Notes: a model not told the origin generated them from the sequence alone. A stretch of 64,000 bases of DNA from Crotophaga sulcirostris (GCA_013397455.1 VYZB01000096.1:381495-445494); one strand, 5' to 3'. Shown: positions 27,324 through 40,900, counted from the stretch's first letter. Made by a program: numbers and translations.

Positions 27324-27866
27324 TGTTGTGGCTTAACCCCTGTAGGCAGCTCAGCCACGCACCGCCCCCTGCTCAGTCACCCTTAGTGGGATGGGGAGAG
27401 AATCAGAAAAGCAGAAGTGAGAAAACTGATTGGTTAAGATGAAAACAGTTTAATAAATAAACCACAGGTGCACGTGCTAGCAAGTGTTCAGCCATTTCTG
27501 GGAGAGCTGGGCTCCATCACATGTAATCGTTACTTGGGGAGGCCAAGGCCTTAACTCCGAATGTCCTACCCCTTCCTCCTTCCATGAACTTTTATTGCTG
27601 AGCAGATTGTCATATGGTATGGAGTATCCTTTTGGTGAGCTGGGGTTGGCTGTCCCAGCTCTGTCCCCTCCCAGCTTGTGCACCCTCAGCCTACTCAGTA
27701 GTGGGGCAGGATGAGAAGCAGAGAACACTTTAACACTGTGCAAGCACTTTTCAGCAATAACTAAAACATCTCCATGCCATTAACAGTTTTCTTCACAAAT
27801 ACAAAACATAGCCCCATACCAACTACTATGAAGAAAATGAAGTCTATCCCAGCCAAAACCAGTGCA
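27324..27866 (-). mobile_element. Solo LTR of an avian endogenous retrovirus (ERVL-like)
   Basis: The block starts tgttgtggcttaacccc and ends atcccagccaaaaccagtgca. Its reverse complement therefore starts with tggttttggctgggatag, a start I recognise from LTRs widespread in birds. Inside are gcaataactaaaacatctcc, aaacatagccccataccaac and catatggtatggagtatcct. On the minus strand a TATA-like aataaaag lies near 27589-27596, supporting minus-strand orientation. No second LTR or internal viral gene is present, so it is probably a solo LTR left by recombination. I could not see a clear target-site duplication, and the exact ends may be off by a few bases. Confidence 0.75.
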
Positions 27867-29418
27867 TTGGTGTACAGTTAGTTCATTATTGTGTTCCTGA
27901 ACTAGATTGTTGAATAGAATTGTTGCTGTTTGTGTATTCATTTTAAGATGAAGAGAGGAAGAAGCAGCAATTGTTCCATTGCTTTTGTGTCAGCTTTTTC
28001 TCAGAAAATTATTCTGTTTTCTATGTACTTGCTGCTGAAACATAAACAATTATGAAGGGTATGCTATGAAAAAATTAAGTCAGAAGCACATTCAAGAGCT
28101 TTTCCTGCCATCTGAAATTCATTTGGATTTATAAATCTTTTCTGTCTCCCTTTGTTCTGCCATTGTACCCTTCTCTTCATTCCTGTGTTTTACCTTAATT
28201 CACAGCAACAAAAATAAGATTGTGTGCTTTAGTACTGAAAGTCATATTAGATGCTACCAAATGAAGAGGAAAGAAAAAAAAAAGAGGAAGGTATATGTGT
28301 TTATCCTAGTAACTTTCAGTAGGCATGATCTAATTTGCTAATCATAGTGTCAGATAAAAGATAAATAAATTTAACCAAAGTCTTGTGTTTGTTTTAAACT
28401 GATGATGTAATTTAAACCATTTATGAAAGTAAGAAGTCATTTGAATTGTGTCAAACCCAGATTTGAAGGAAAGATCCTAGTGAGAGAAAAGAATCCCCCT
28501 GGTTGGGATAAAGCCTATGGTAAGGAATTTATTTGTGTGTGGCTTTGTGCTCTGGGAATAATGCCAAACAGAAGTTCTCACAATCTTGATTTTTTTTTTT
28601 TTATTCTCTAATGGAGCTGTTGCTTTCTCCCATGCCAAAACTCTCCCTTAAACAGACTATTAAAAAGTCTTTTCAACACTTTTAAGTTACCATCTTTGTT
28701 TCTTCCCGTGTAGAGGTAAATAATTTTTATGGACTTCTGTTGGAAAAGTCTTTTATTTTGCATTCTGTCTTTGAACAAGACTTCAGGGACGTACCATCAT
28801 TCTTAAGACAAGTTACCATCTCTCTGAAATTATATTTGTTCAACTTTGCTTTTCCTGGAAACTATTTGTCAAATCATTCCTTCTTTTATGAAGAGAATAT
28901 AAGTAAAAGGCTTGTTTGCAAGGATGCTTCGTTACTTTTAAGAAGACCATGTGCTCACTCATATTTTTCTTACTACATGAAAAAACAAAAAGAGGAGGAA
29001 AAGAGAGCATAGTCATACTGTCAGTTGGGGATATTGCAGCCCACTCACAGAGACTTACTGACCTCATCATGTCAACATACTGTAAAAACAGCTTATACAA
29101 TATCCCACAATCAGGTTTTTCAATTAATTTTTCAAGTGCTGATACATTTATTTTCTGTAGTAATTGTAGTTTGTAGGGATATTTAAAAGAACATTTTAAG
29201 TACAGTATTTTGACTCAGAAATGTAACTTACGTCAGTCATACTTAGTAACATTTGCACAGAAATGGATGTAAATAACAAGGTATTCTGTTGAACTTCCAT
29301 TGAATAACAAACATAACTCAATAAATTAAAATAGGTGTAAAAATACATTAACTGTTATCTTTATTGATCAAATCAACTAGATGATAGATCCATGAAGTAA
29401 TACTCAGGATATTAAAAT

Positions 29419-29733
29419 AGAATCACAGAGTCGTAGAGCAACCCAGGTTGGAAGGGACACTGAATGATGATCTTGTCTAGACTTCTGTGGCAAAGGGAGC
29501 ATCAATGAGATTATCCAACACCCTGTCTAGTGACTTTTTGAAAACCTCCAGATCCCTGGGAGGTTGTTCCAGTGAATAATTTTTCTTATTGTAAAAAAAT
29601 CTCTTTATTATATCAAGATGAAACCTTTCCTGGTGCAATTTGAAACTGTTGCCCCTTGTCTTCTCCAATTTTGTCTCCTTATCAAGAAGAGGGCCTCTGT
29701 TGTAATTGTAGCTGCCCTTCAAGTGAAATAGTT
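29419..29733 (-). repeat. CR1 LINE 3' fragment
   Basis: Starting at agaatcacagagtcgtagag and running through ggttggaagggacactgaat, accctgtctagtgacttttt and ccagatccctgggaggttgt to ttgccccttgtcttctccaa, this is the reverse complement of a CR1 3' region. It is diverged and carries several A and T insertions. Confidence 0.85.
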
Positions 29734-31121
29734 GCCAAGAAGAAATTGAATAGTTATAAACTCAGTTTGAGAACTGAAATGTGTAGAGAACTGCTTTGAG
29801 CTAGTTGTGACTTTCTGTGAATGCTTGTGTACATCCAGCTTCAAACACTTGACTGTTCATCTCTATACTCTCAACCGATAGTGATAGGACAAAATTTGCT
29901 AAATTTACTGTTGACAAAATATGCTATTATGATCAGGACTTCTGGATTATTATATTTTTTTAGTAATTCTTAGCTGGCACATGTGAAATATTCCTCTTTG
30001 GTTTCATACTGATATAAATCCATCTTGTTAAAAACAATATTAGGTCAGATACCGTAAGATACAGATATTTAGGTGAGATGCAGTAAAATACATTTTAGAG
30101 ACCACTTTTCAAAATATCTTAAAACTGTTATTGTAATTCCTAGATATCATATTCATGCTGTCATATGGATAGCAGTATACTGACAATCATGTAAATCACT
30201 ACATTCCGAACATTTAAATCTGATAGGTAGTGCTTGTTTGTGAAATCTGACAAATTATATAGCCTCACAGATTTTTGTAGCATATGTTTAAACCCAAAAC
30301 GTTGTCAAGTGTCTTGTAGGGATATAGAAAATTAGGGCTTCTAATACTAGCATGTAAATTAATTAAAATGAAATGTATTGGTTATAAACTACATTGCAAT
30401 CAAAGCATAAAGATTTCAATTTGAAAAAAAGGCAGTTAGATGTTTAAAGTATAGCAGCAGTATGTTGACATTCTTAGAAGTGATTTTGCATTAGATTTTA
30501 ATAAATGCTCAACTTCAGCATAGTAAGTGAAAAATTATTTCTGTAAATTGTAAGGTAAATATTTGACATTCAAGTAGTTTGCTATTTGAGTTTATATTCA
30601 ATGTTGCCATCTGTAAAATATGGTAAATCTTGTATTCAACTTACCTGTTATGGTTAGTGACCTTAGAAAATCATTTAGTGACATGCTTCAGTATCTGAAT
30701 AGCAATGAAGTTCTGCATAAACAACTTGTTAACGTTGCGTTCAGCTCGTTAGTAGCTGGGCTTAAGTTAGAAAAGCCTGTGTGCTTACATCTGAAGTCTG
30801 GACCTGAATCTCATTTGTTGAAAGTGAGGTCTGGACTTGGACAGAGCCCGCAAGGCTTTCGACTGGATACATGTAGCATTATGCAGCCATACAACTGCTT
30901 CCCATTTGCATGACTGCGAGGAAGTACAACAGTGACCTAACACAGAATGAATGCAACATCTTTCTTTTAAACATTGCATGAAAATGTGAGTGCATTGAAA
31001 ATCCATGTAAAGACCCTGTAATGTTGGTACTGAAAGGGAAAACAGGACATAGTAGTCAGGATGCTTTTTGAAGGTTGCAAAGGATACCTTTAGCAAACCT
31101 GGAAATAGGTCCCAGATGATA

Positions 31122-31430
31122 TCATTGTGGTCTGAGTTGGAAGGAACCTTAAAGATCATCTAGTTCTAAACTCCGTACCATTGGCAGGGACACCTCCCAC
31201 TGGATCAGGTTGCTCAAAGGCCCATCCAACCTGGCCTTGAACACCTCCAGGGATGGGGCTTCCAGCTTGTCTGAGCAAACTGTTTCAGTGCCTCACCACT
31301 CACAGTAAAAAAAAAATCTTCCTAATATCTAATGTAAATCTCTCCTCTTTCATCTTAAACCCGTTACTCCTGGTCCTATCCCTGCACTTCCTGATATAGA
31401 GCCCCTCTCCACCTTTCCTGTAGGCATGGT
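31122..31430 (-). repeat. CR1 LINE 3' fragment
   Basis: From cattgtggtctgagttggaa through cttaaagatcatctagttct, ccatccaacctggccttgaa and cctcaccactcacagtaaaa to tctccacctttcctgtaggc, this is another reverse-oriented CR1 tail. The extreme terminal repeat is degraded. The motif cctgtaggcat recurs just downstream (31420-31455), a small local duplication. Confidence 0.88.
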
Positions 31431-31900
31431 CTGTGATAGGTATCCTGTAGGCATATGTGTGATAAAGTTTTCATGATTTTTCTCCTACCTTTACTCATTT
31501 CAAAGAAACAAAATTTCTCTTTTGTACAGCTGTCACTTCTGGTTTTTAAAATAAATGGAAATGTCATGTAAAAGTGAAAGCAAATGTAACAATTATTAGT
31601 AGTTACACAATCTTGAAAAATGTACTTATCATGCATATGGAAAGACTTATAATGAGCATTAACTGTAGCTAAGAAATGAAGTGCATAAAATAACTACCAG
31701 AGAGAGTGCTAAAATTTGTAATCATGTATTGGAAAAAAATATACACACTCTAGGAAAAGAGTCATGCTAAACTGTTGCAAATAGCAAGAAAATTATGAAT
31801 GCCAGTGTTTTGAAAATTGAGTGATGATTCAGTCAGTCAAGTGTCAAAGATCGGAAAGTCATATTTAACAATTTTAGTAGTTATCAAAGCAGTTGAAATA

Positions 31901-32045
31901 TCAACCTGCAGCCCGTGGAGGACCCCACACTGGAGCAGTTAGATGCCTGAAGGAGGCTGTGACCCTGTGGAATACCTGTGCTGGAGCAGGCTCCTGGCAG
32001 GACCTGTTATTCAGCTGGACACTGCCAGTTCCCTCACTGATTATG
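31901..32045 (+). repeat. GC-rich interspersed repeat fragment
   Basis: This block stands out from AT-rich flanks: cctgcagcccgtggaggacc, ccacactggagcag, ggaggctgtgaccctgtgga and gtgctggagcaggctcctgg. The unit ctggagcag occurs twice about 50 bases apart. I recognise the style from avian interspersed repeats (possibly the 5' or internal region of a CR1 or ERV) but cannot assign a family. Strand is not determined by any coding content. Confidence 0.5.
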
Positions 32046-32643
32046 CTTGATAATGTTTCATGGTAGGCTACCAGCCAGTCCTCTGAGTAGACTCCCTTCT
32101 AAATATAAGAATTTAAGTGCTCAGTATATGCCTGTAGTACTTTGTTTTTACAAAATGCATCATCATTCTGTTCCTACAAAGTTAAGTGGAGACAGTGGCA
32201 AGAACTGCACAGCGATCAAGGTCTCACTTATCTGAGCAATGCATTGGGATAGGCTTTACCCTGAGACCCCACTATGTTGAGATGCAAGGTGTAAATTTTT
32301 GGAAGAAAGATAATTCTCCTTTTTAGTATTAAAACTTGTAAACATGCATACATATATAATGTAAGGAACTGCGTCTGCCATCCATATGCTGAAGTAAGTG
32401 GGAAGTGGTTTCAGGATACTCCGCGGTTTGAAGAAAATCATTTGAAGTGAGACTTCTTTAAAGACTGTGTTGTCGATGTTTGTGTACAGTGTGGGGTTAA
32501 AATTCCCAATGGATTTCAAATTTTAAAACTTTGTAAAAAACTTAGTGCTGTTGATGAGATTTCAAGTTGTAGAATTGGTGGTTGAATTTTATTTGTGACA
32601 GTTTGGGATTTAGTTGTTGTTAATTATAATTGCTGATGCCTAA

Positions 32644-32659
32644 GGGGGCCGGGGGGCGG
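32644..32659 (+). other. G-rich run, potential quadruplex
   Basis: The run gggggccggggggcgg, followed by ttagg, lies about 95 bases upstream of the next coding exon. It gives four G tracts on the RNA-sense strand, if the six-G run is split in two or the trailing gg and gg of ttagg are counted. Such a run is unusual in this AT-rich intron. Confidence 0.5.
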
Positions 32660-32752
32660 TTAGGATAAAGCCTTTACTGATTTTCTAGAAAATAATAGTC
32701 TGTTTTTTATTATGCAATTATTTCACTGTTTTCCCTTCTTTTTAATTGATAG

Positions 32753-32973
32753 GTGATGCTTTTCCATGGACTATTAGTCTGCATCATTTCAGTATCTATA
32801 CTCTACTTGGACAACAGATGACACTTAATTTAGTGGAACCAATGGGCTGTACTTCTACTTTAGCTGTTACTTCACAGAAACTGCTTGGTTCCGGGCCAGA
32901 ATCCAGACACTCATTTGTTGTCTGCCTCCACGTCGACCTTGAATCCCTTGAAATAAAATGCTCCAACCCCCAG
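32753..32973 (+). CDS. VPS13B: VPS13B exon (about human exon 24)
   Basis: The exon starts with GT, completing a split Gly codon, then reads DAFPWTISLHHFSIYTLLGQ, QMTLNLVEPMGCTSTLAVTS and so on to VDLESLEIKCSNPQ, 73 full codons. The acceptor is ttgatag and the donor is cag|gttggt. The regular strand pattern (ISLHHFSIYTL, TLNLVEPMG, VVCLHVDLESLEIKC) is typical of the beta-groove rod. If the donor were skipped, the frame would run on about 14 codons to a stop near 33012. Confidence 0.96.
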
Positions 32974-35900
32974 GTTGGTACATTTAATGGATTTATGAAA
33001 GGAAAATTAAAATAACTCAATTTAAGTACAGTTGTTCTGCATTTTGTTGAGGAGGGAGGGTCTCCTCTATCTTAATTTTTTTTAATGGGGCTATCAAGAT
33101 CAAGGTGCTTAGGTTGAGATTTGCTTTGAAGCTCTCAAGTTTTGTAATTTAAGCTCTTCTCAAAATGTAATAGCTACAGTATAAACGCATCTTCTGGCTG
33201 GAGTGAAATGAATTGCAGATGTACCATTAAATGCTATAGCACTGTTCTGCTGTCACTGTGGATTCATACGCTGAAGTGATTTAATGTAATTTTTTACCGT
33301 ATTTTCCTAAAATTTATGTTTCTTCAAACATAAAATGTTCTTTAGGCAAATAATATTGTCTTCTGATAGAGGGAAAAAAAACCCCAAATCGAAAACAGAT
33401 GAATGTGTACAAACAAAAGGTAGCACCTCATTTACCTTTATTAAAAGACGAAGATGTTGCTGGATTTTTAGAAAGTGCCCTCTATATTTTACCGACCTGG
33501 ACTACATTTGCTGTAGGTCCAAATAGAGAAGATTTTTCTATGCAAAATTTTGAGTAATCATTACTGCAACTTGAATAACACTTTCCTTGCAGTTGCAACA
33601 TTTCCAGTGGTGCTGGAGAGAACACTCTTGTTCTTGGGAAATGTAAATCTCTTGAGGTCTGAGTAGGGCTCTGCTTTCATATGCTGTTTGCTCCAAAGTT
33701 TTAGTCATACATAAGATTTTTCAAAGGATGTTGTGGACAAAATGGATTGTTTATTGCCTCATTTAATAGAAAGGGAAGGAAAGAACATGAAGAATTATCT
33801 TTTTGATCTGATTGTGCATAATTTTTTTAAGGATTTAAGACCTAAGCCTGCAAATACTAAAGCTAAAGCGGCTGGCATAATTTTAATGTTATCCCTTTTG
33901 TGTATTCATTACAATACATTTCTCAGTGACATGCAATTTTTCCCTTGCCTCATTCCATGTTCTATGAATGAAACAAGTGTTTTAAACTGTGTATTTACTT
34001 TATCCTTGATGTGTGGTCTCCTGCCCCATTCACTGCCTTCCATCCAAGTTATTTCTGGCTCATTTGCTGTATGCCTTTGTCTTTTGTACTGGATGAGCTC
34101 ACATTCACTAGTAGGGTTAATAGAGTGAGATTGTGCCCTGGACGTGACAAATAGAAATTTAAACTTGAGCAGCCTCTACAAGATCTACTCAGACTTGTAG
34201 AGCCATATGACAGGTGCGTTTGCACACCTAAAGAGTTGTCACTGTTACAAATGTATAAATAGGAAAGGACAAAATTATGATTTTACTGACAACTTTACTT
34301 TGTGTATTTAAAGACTTCTGAAGGCTTTAATTAGGAACTTTATGGTATTTCCATAATATTTAATTAATTTATATGTAGTAATTTCACAGCGTATGGAAAC
34401 TTGCCTTATTCTGTATTAATTTTCATAGAACTGTACAAAATTCACCTTGATATTGCAGCTATTCAGAAAATTGATAAATATTTGGAGCTGTTGATGTGTC
34501 AAAATAGTTCACTACATTTGAGTGGTACTGTCTCTGAAATTCCAGTCTAATCAACTCTGATTTTTTAAATCTTCAGATGTATTTCTTGTGATTAATATCT
34601 GTAATACATTAATAGTATTATTTTATAAGTGGAATGTCATTTATGTAAGTGGAAGCTTTATCTAAATTTGAATTAGAAACTAAAAAGAAAAATCGAGTAA
34701 CTAAACCTCATTTTCAAGCTTTCATGCCAAAGTGTGATCAAATAATTTCTTTTACAAACTGTAAGAAAATATTTGCACTAAAAATTTAAGTTGTAAGCTC
34801 CATGTAAATAATACTGCAAGTATAGTGAAATGTTAAAATGAAGTTGTACAGTGGAGTATCAAACCAAATATTGTTGTCCTAAAGGATGTCTTTGTACGCT
34901 GTGATGTTAGTTATTTACTGAAGTTTCATAGTGACCAAAAGGATGTGGACAAATCATGTGAGTTTACTGAAGGTACTTGAGCTGTCCTTTCTCCCTTATA
35001 TCTGCCTTACTTGTCCTTCCTGCTTTACTTTTGCAAAAGGAGAAATAAAACCATCAGTGTTCTTTAACCAGATGTTCAAGAACAGAAGATGGAAAATACA
35101 GTTACATAAACAGTATTTGATAGTTATAAGTTCACAGTAAAGCAACTATGAAATTTGATTCTTGAGAATGACAGGCTGTATTTTGTCTATAAATGATAAC
35201 CTTAAAGTAGGTGATACTTAGTGAAATTGTTGAATGGTAGTCAAGGTGAAGTATTTTAATATATGAGATTTACAATTTAATATGAAACTTTGCTCTTATG
35301 GTTGTATCCCTTTAAAGTCAATAGATGCTTCCAGCGTGCAAAATTGTCAGAATCTGGCCTTTTGTTTTAGTTTTCAATTTTGTAGTAATGAGTTATTTTT
35401 AAGTGTAAAATGCTGTAACATCTTGAACTTTACAGATATTGCCAAGTAGTCAGTGGGGTCTAATTGGATTATGTGTGGTTTTGCTGGGGAGGGAGTGGAA
35501 GCAATGAGAGAGGGAAACTTTTCTTAACAAATACTGGCAGAGTTATTCCTATTTTTGTCATACCATTTTTCTTTTCTTGAATAGTGTGCTAAAAATAATT
35601 ATTATATGTTAACTGTTGTGCTGAAAAATACTTACAAAGGAGAGAGACCCTACACTTATATTAGCTCTTCTAATATAATCAGAAATGAATTTTCAAAACA
35701 TGAAGACCCCACTCACTTGGAAAAGTGAAACCAACAAAAGAAGCAGAAATTCTTTCATTTTTTTTTTGTGAGTAACAACCAGTGAAATAAAATGAAGTGT
35801 ATTAAAAATAATCAAAGATATAACTTCAGCTTTTTATCTGAGGCATTTAAATTTTATTTACATGTAGACACTTGCCGCCTTTTTTTGTTCTAATGGGGTT

Positions 35901-37765
35901 AGTGTGAAGCTTTTTGGGGTTTTCTGCTTTTTAATATTTCTCCATGACAGTCATCTCACTCGAATCAAAGTGTGACTTTTCTCTTGGTCAACTTGTTGGT
36001 TTGTCTCTTGTTTCAGAGCAGGGTAGAGTATTGGGGTCATACTACTTGGCTGGCTTGTTGTTGGCAATGTTCAAAGAGATAGCTGCTGCTATCTGAAATA
36101 CCCACTGTTGTAGAGTGACTGCAAAGGTTCTACCCTGAGCAATTTTAAAAAACAAATCTCTCTGATAACATAAGTAATGATTAGCTTTAATGATTGACTG
36201 CTGCAACCATGATAAGATTTAAACTCTTCAGTGTTGGATTAGCTGATGACAAACCTCTTTACCTTGTGTATGAGCATGTATGTAAACACAGAAGTTGCAT
36301 CATTCCTTCTTTTGCATAATTTTGTGCCTTTATTAATAGTAGCATAATTAAATTTCTGAAAGCCCTGCTTCATTAGGCCAAGTATAGCTTGAATTATCCT
36401 TTGAGGGAAGGGAGGTTGCAAGCATGCATGATTTGGATACGTGCCTGAATCCTATTAATTTTTCTAGAGACTCTTTTGCCAGCAAAGTGTCAACACAAGT
36501 TAATGTTACATTGCTCAATCAATCAGATGGACATTATTAGTTGTTCTTCCTGTGTTACATGGAAAAGACTCAGGACAACTTAGAAATTTGTAATTAGTAA
36601 TTTAAAGATGACCAGTGTGTATCTGAGTGCTGCAGACACAAAATATTTTAAAGCATAGGCTAAATGAACTTTTTACCAGAGCCAGAGTTATTATTTGTCT
36701 GTAGATTGCTCTGTATATGAAGACAAAAAAAGAACTGAGAAGCTGATCTCCTTTAAGGAAAAAATCTGTCAAAAGAGTATATGACCTGCTCAGTGTAAGC
36801 CTTGAAACTTCAAAGGAAAATCCAAGATGAATTAGGAAGGTCTTTATAAAATTCCAGCACTTCACCTCTTAAGAAACGACTGCAGCATGTACTTTGAGAC
36901 TTCATCACACTCTCTCACGCACAAAATCAAGTACTGCTTTATATCAAATGTAGATTGACAACAGTGTTTTTCTGCATCTGTTCTGCCCACATAAGAAGCC
37001 AGCTTCATAGAGTAGATGTGTCCTGAGGCTTAAAGTTCTTATAAATATAAGATTTTCAATTTTTTATAATGGCAAGCGGGTATGGTATCCAGCTGTGGAT
37101 CTGCTTACATATTGTTTGCAGTTTCCTGTGAGCTTGTTTTATACAGTATGTTGCAGTATGTTGTCATACAAATTCTATGATTAATGCTTATTTACAAAAC
37201 TTGTGTAAATATCTTAGAACTGAGTCAAACATGTGCAAGTTAAACAGTGTGTTTCTGAATATTGGAATTACATATGCCTGGATACGAGTGAGTTTGATGG
37301 TAGATACTCTTCCTAAAACAGAACAACTTAATATGCTGGGTGGAATCATTATTTAATAGGAATTCAATGGATATTTTTTGCATTGTTAATATTTCATAAA
37401 ATTTATATGTTTGGCTTTTTCTAGAGGCAGTATCTATACAAAAGAAATTTACCATAAATTACCTTTGTTTAGTTGTTAAAATTTATATTGGTAAAAGTTT
37501 CACAAGACCATGTTATTCATTGTTTTCATTAGCTATGTGCCATATGTTTAGACAAAGCACAGATTATTTTTATCAAAATCACCCTACCGTAACTGGTGTT
37601 AATTATTTTAATTTCACTGTAGTTGCTTATCAGAACATTATAAAACACTATTATAAGGTGAGAAGTTCAGTTCCACTACATTCTAAGTCTCAATGGAGGA
37701 CTTTGATTTTCCTTCACCTCATTAAGGAAAACTTCATCTTAAAGCTGTTTCTTTTTTTCTTTCAG
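32974..37765 (+). other. Intron, 4.8 kb
   Basis: Plain AT-rich intron from donor gttggt to acceptor tctttcag, which sits behind a good pyrimidine tract. The longest open frame (33733-34128, 131 codons) has no recognisable motif or codon bias and I treat it as chance. No repeat was recognised. Confidence 0.8.
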
Positions 37766-37972
37766 GTGCAGCTTCTGTATGAACTGGCTGAGATCACAAG
37801 TAAATTTTGGAATAAAATTCAGAGGAAAGGAGTTCTGTATCAGTCTTCTGTCTATACTGAAACTATGACAGGACCTGCTCCTCCTAGCTCTCCAGTTAAA
37901 AGTAGTATTGGTACCGCTCCACCAGACACCAGCACGTACAGCCCGTCTGCTGACGTTGGAACCACCACAGAG
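37766..37972 (+). CDS. VPS13B: VPS13B exon (about human exon 25)
   Basis: The exon encodes 69 codons in phase 0-0: VQLLYELAEITSKFWNKIQR, then KGVLYQSSVYTETMTGPAPP and a Ser/Pro/Thr-rich tail ending PSADVGTTTE. The first part looks like an amphipathic helix or strand. The remainder, together with the next exon, looks like a disordered surface loop between rod segments. The acceptor is ctttcag and the donor is gag|gtagct. Because both ends are in phase 0, skipping this exon alone would keep the frame. Read-through past the donor reaches a stop after 11 more codons (near 38006). Confidence 0.95.
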
Positions 37973-40900
37973 GTAGCTTTCTTAAAAAAAGTGTCATGTC
38001 AATTCTGATTTACAAGGTGCAGGCACAGTTAAGTAAGATTCAGAAGGATCAGAAAGAGCAGTAATATCTATATGCAAAGTAACTTTGTCCTGATAAGCTA
38101 ATGAAGAATACTTAATTACTGTTTTGTACAACAAGAGGAAAGAAAAGAAAAAAATACTGTTGTGCTTCTATGTTTATTATTTGTCTGGATTGTTTCTCTT
38201 TGAAGTGAATGAACATTAACTCTTGTCAGAAAACTGGTTAGTGTTTTCAGGTCAAGAAGCATATGGCATTTTTCGAGTCCAGAATTATTGGAAGAGTAAG
38301 TGATATTTTGGACATACCAGGGATTCCTGTGCTGCTTGTGAGTCATTCCAAGTAGCTTCAGCAATCAGCCTGTCATGTTGAAGCTAGTCACTAGGATGCC
38401 TGGGTCAGCGGAGAGTTGCTGTGTGTAGACTGTATTAGCAGCCAGGAGAGGTACAGGAACAGTGAAGGCTCCCAAGGTTGTCATGGCAGATCACCCAGCT
38501 ATATGTTCACCCCAAGTCCATCCACCATTGTTATTCTCCATCTGTGAACTACTACTGGAGCTCAGTTCCTTCCCCTCTCCCAGCTGTCCCATGTCTCAGG
38601 AGTGCTTTCCTAACTCAGACATTTGAGGATTTGGGTATGCGGCTACAAATATGTGAAAGAATGGTCACTTGGTTTATGTATTTCTGATTCCTTAGCTTAC
38701 AACACTGCATAACTGCAAAGCAGTCTGATGGTACCTGATACTAATCTCTGTGTGTGCTTAAGACTGTAAAACATTATTTCGAGGCATGGCAATGAGTTCT
38801 GCTTCTGTGCTATACTGAGGAAAGGCAACTCATTCTTTTTTCAACATTAATGCAGTGTTAAACTCCATCCATGAATATCATTAGGTATGAGTCACCAGGT
38901 AACTTATACAGTGGAGTGGGTGATCACAGGAGGCTGTGCAACTGAGGAGGCCTAGTATTTGTAATTTTCTTAGTGCCTCTGACAGACTTACTAATTAGAA
39001 TAAGGAGTTGGCCTTGATTGTGCTCCAGGAGAGAGACAAAAATGCGTAAGATGAGTTGAAGGTATACCAAGGATATCACGTGTATGCAATGCTTCATTCT
39101 TACATAAAGCTATTAGAGTGTGGGAGACTGTTCTGAGAGACTAGGTTTCGTTCTCAGGATAAACACAGCAATTTTGGGGGCACCTCGTAGAACACTTCTG
39201 GAACATAGACAAATACACAGCAGTTTGAACCTTGAGTGCAATTACATATACAACAACATTTGGCCAGGATTGCTTTACCCGTATGTATGTTTATATTACT
39301 TGCCAGGTTTGGAGAAAATTAAATGGTGAAGGCTAGTGCTTACTTTTTATAGGCATGAAACACATGCATACAGAGGTACTGTGTATTAAAAGGTGTTTGA
39401 GCTAGAGTTTCAGTTCTTAAGCAGTTTCACTAAAATGTTTCTAGATTATTTCAATAGCCTTGGTTTTGGTGTATTTCTGTGTGTGTGTGAAAAATTTTGT
39501 CCTTGATACAGAATTGAGTGTAAGCAGTAATAGTAAGAAAACAATATGGTCACAAACCCAGTATTTTTTCACCTACTCACATCAAATCCCTTTCTCATTA
39601 AAATTGGAAGCTACTAGCTTTATAAATAATTATATGGGTTTGACCCTTCATATAGACAGTGGTATTTGGAGCACATGCTGTACTTGGAGGATTACTTGAA
39701 ATTTATTCTGTAATTGTTTTAATCTGTATATTACCAAGATTATTTTGGTAAAATGGGTCTGAGTTTGGTGTCATATCCTACCCCCTTTAGTTTTCTTCCT
39801 ATTCTCAACAAATCTTATGCACTAGCTCAATTATTTTTCTCCTGATCTAAATGAAGTTTAGTGGTTCAGGACAATGTTAGAATTCAATATGGAAGAGAAG
39901 TTACAATCAGGAGAAAATGTTTGTGTGAAGTCGTGGTTCATATGACTGAAAGACTGAGGAATACCTCATAGAGGTCCTGTCCATGGTCTCCATTCAGAGC
40001 TGTCAGCCCAAGGTGTTCTGTTGGTAGCTGCGGTAGGAAGACAGTGCATAAGAAAGAGCAAGGGATAGATAAGTGCAGAGAGAAAGGAATACTGAGGCAG
40101 GTGTAGTTTATTTAATGGAGACAGAGAGGAGGGAGAATGTATACATGGCCAGATACTTGAGATTGTAGAAAGCTCTTTGTCAGAAATAGAAAGTGAGAAT
40201 TAGAAGACTAATTTTTATATTGTCAGGAAAAAATTCACAGAATTGCTGAAGTAGGAGGAAAATCATATTCCATTTCTGATTAACTGGGTGGGAATATTGG
40301 GTGTATTGAGGTAATCTTTTAGTCTCCATTAGTAAAAGTAAATTTTTTGAAGCTGTACAACGAACTTCTGCAGATCATCATGTGTAAAGCAGCTAAGAAC
40401 ATTGTTCCTGAGACTATGCGTATCCCAATGTCTGAGTTGTGTAGTACTATCAGGATGGGAAAGGTAAAGAGGTAGGAGAATCACACTTGGCCAACCAATG
40501 AGAAATAATAAAAGGAACCATATTTCCTCTTCACATTTCTAACAGACTATTTTAGACAATACCAATTAAATAATTTGTAACATAATGGTTGGCGATATCT
40601 CTGTGATGCATTCTATTCTGCGGTTGGTGCCATCTCTGAACTCATTCAACATATTTCCTAGTATTAAACTGTGCTTCTCCTTTATTTGAAGAGGGTAGCA
40701 TGTGAATATGAGAGAATCTGGTCACTTGTGCTGTCTCCAGCTGCTACTTTGAACTACTTCAGTTGCCGAGTGCCTCAGTTATAGTCCATATAACATAGAC
40801 TTTATTTGAAGAAAAATAACCTCCTTAGTATATTTAAATATGCACAGAACCCCGTTATAGATACAGGGCATCTGAGTGGTATCTGTACGCTGAGCTATAC

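Larger units (their letters stand above)
25791..32752 (+). other. Intron, 7.0 kb, repeat-rich
   Basis: This is the most repeat-laden intron of the window. In order it holds a + CR1 fragment, a - CR1 fragment abutting it tail to tail, a solo LTR in antisense orientation, two further - CR1 tails and a GC-rich repeat fragment at about 31901-32045. Just before the acceptor lies a G-rich run (32644-32659). Unique intron fills the gaps at 27870-29415, 29735-31120 and 32050-32640. Confidence 0.85.

Noticed and set aside
33733..34128. A 131-codon + strand open frame in an intron
   Set aside because: No motif, no codon bias, no splice context, and a composition typical of AT-rich intron.
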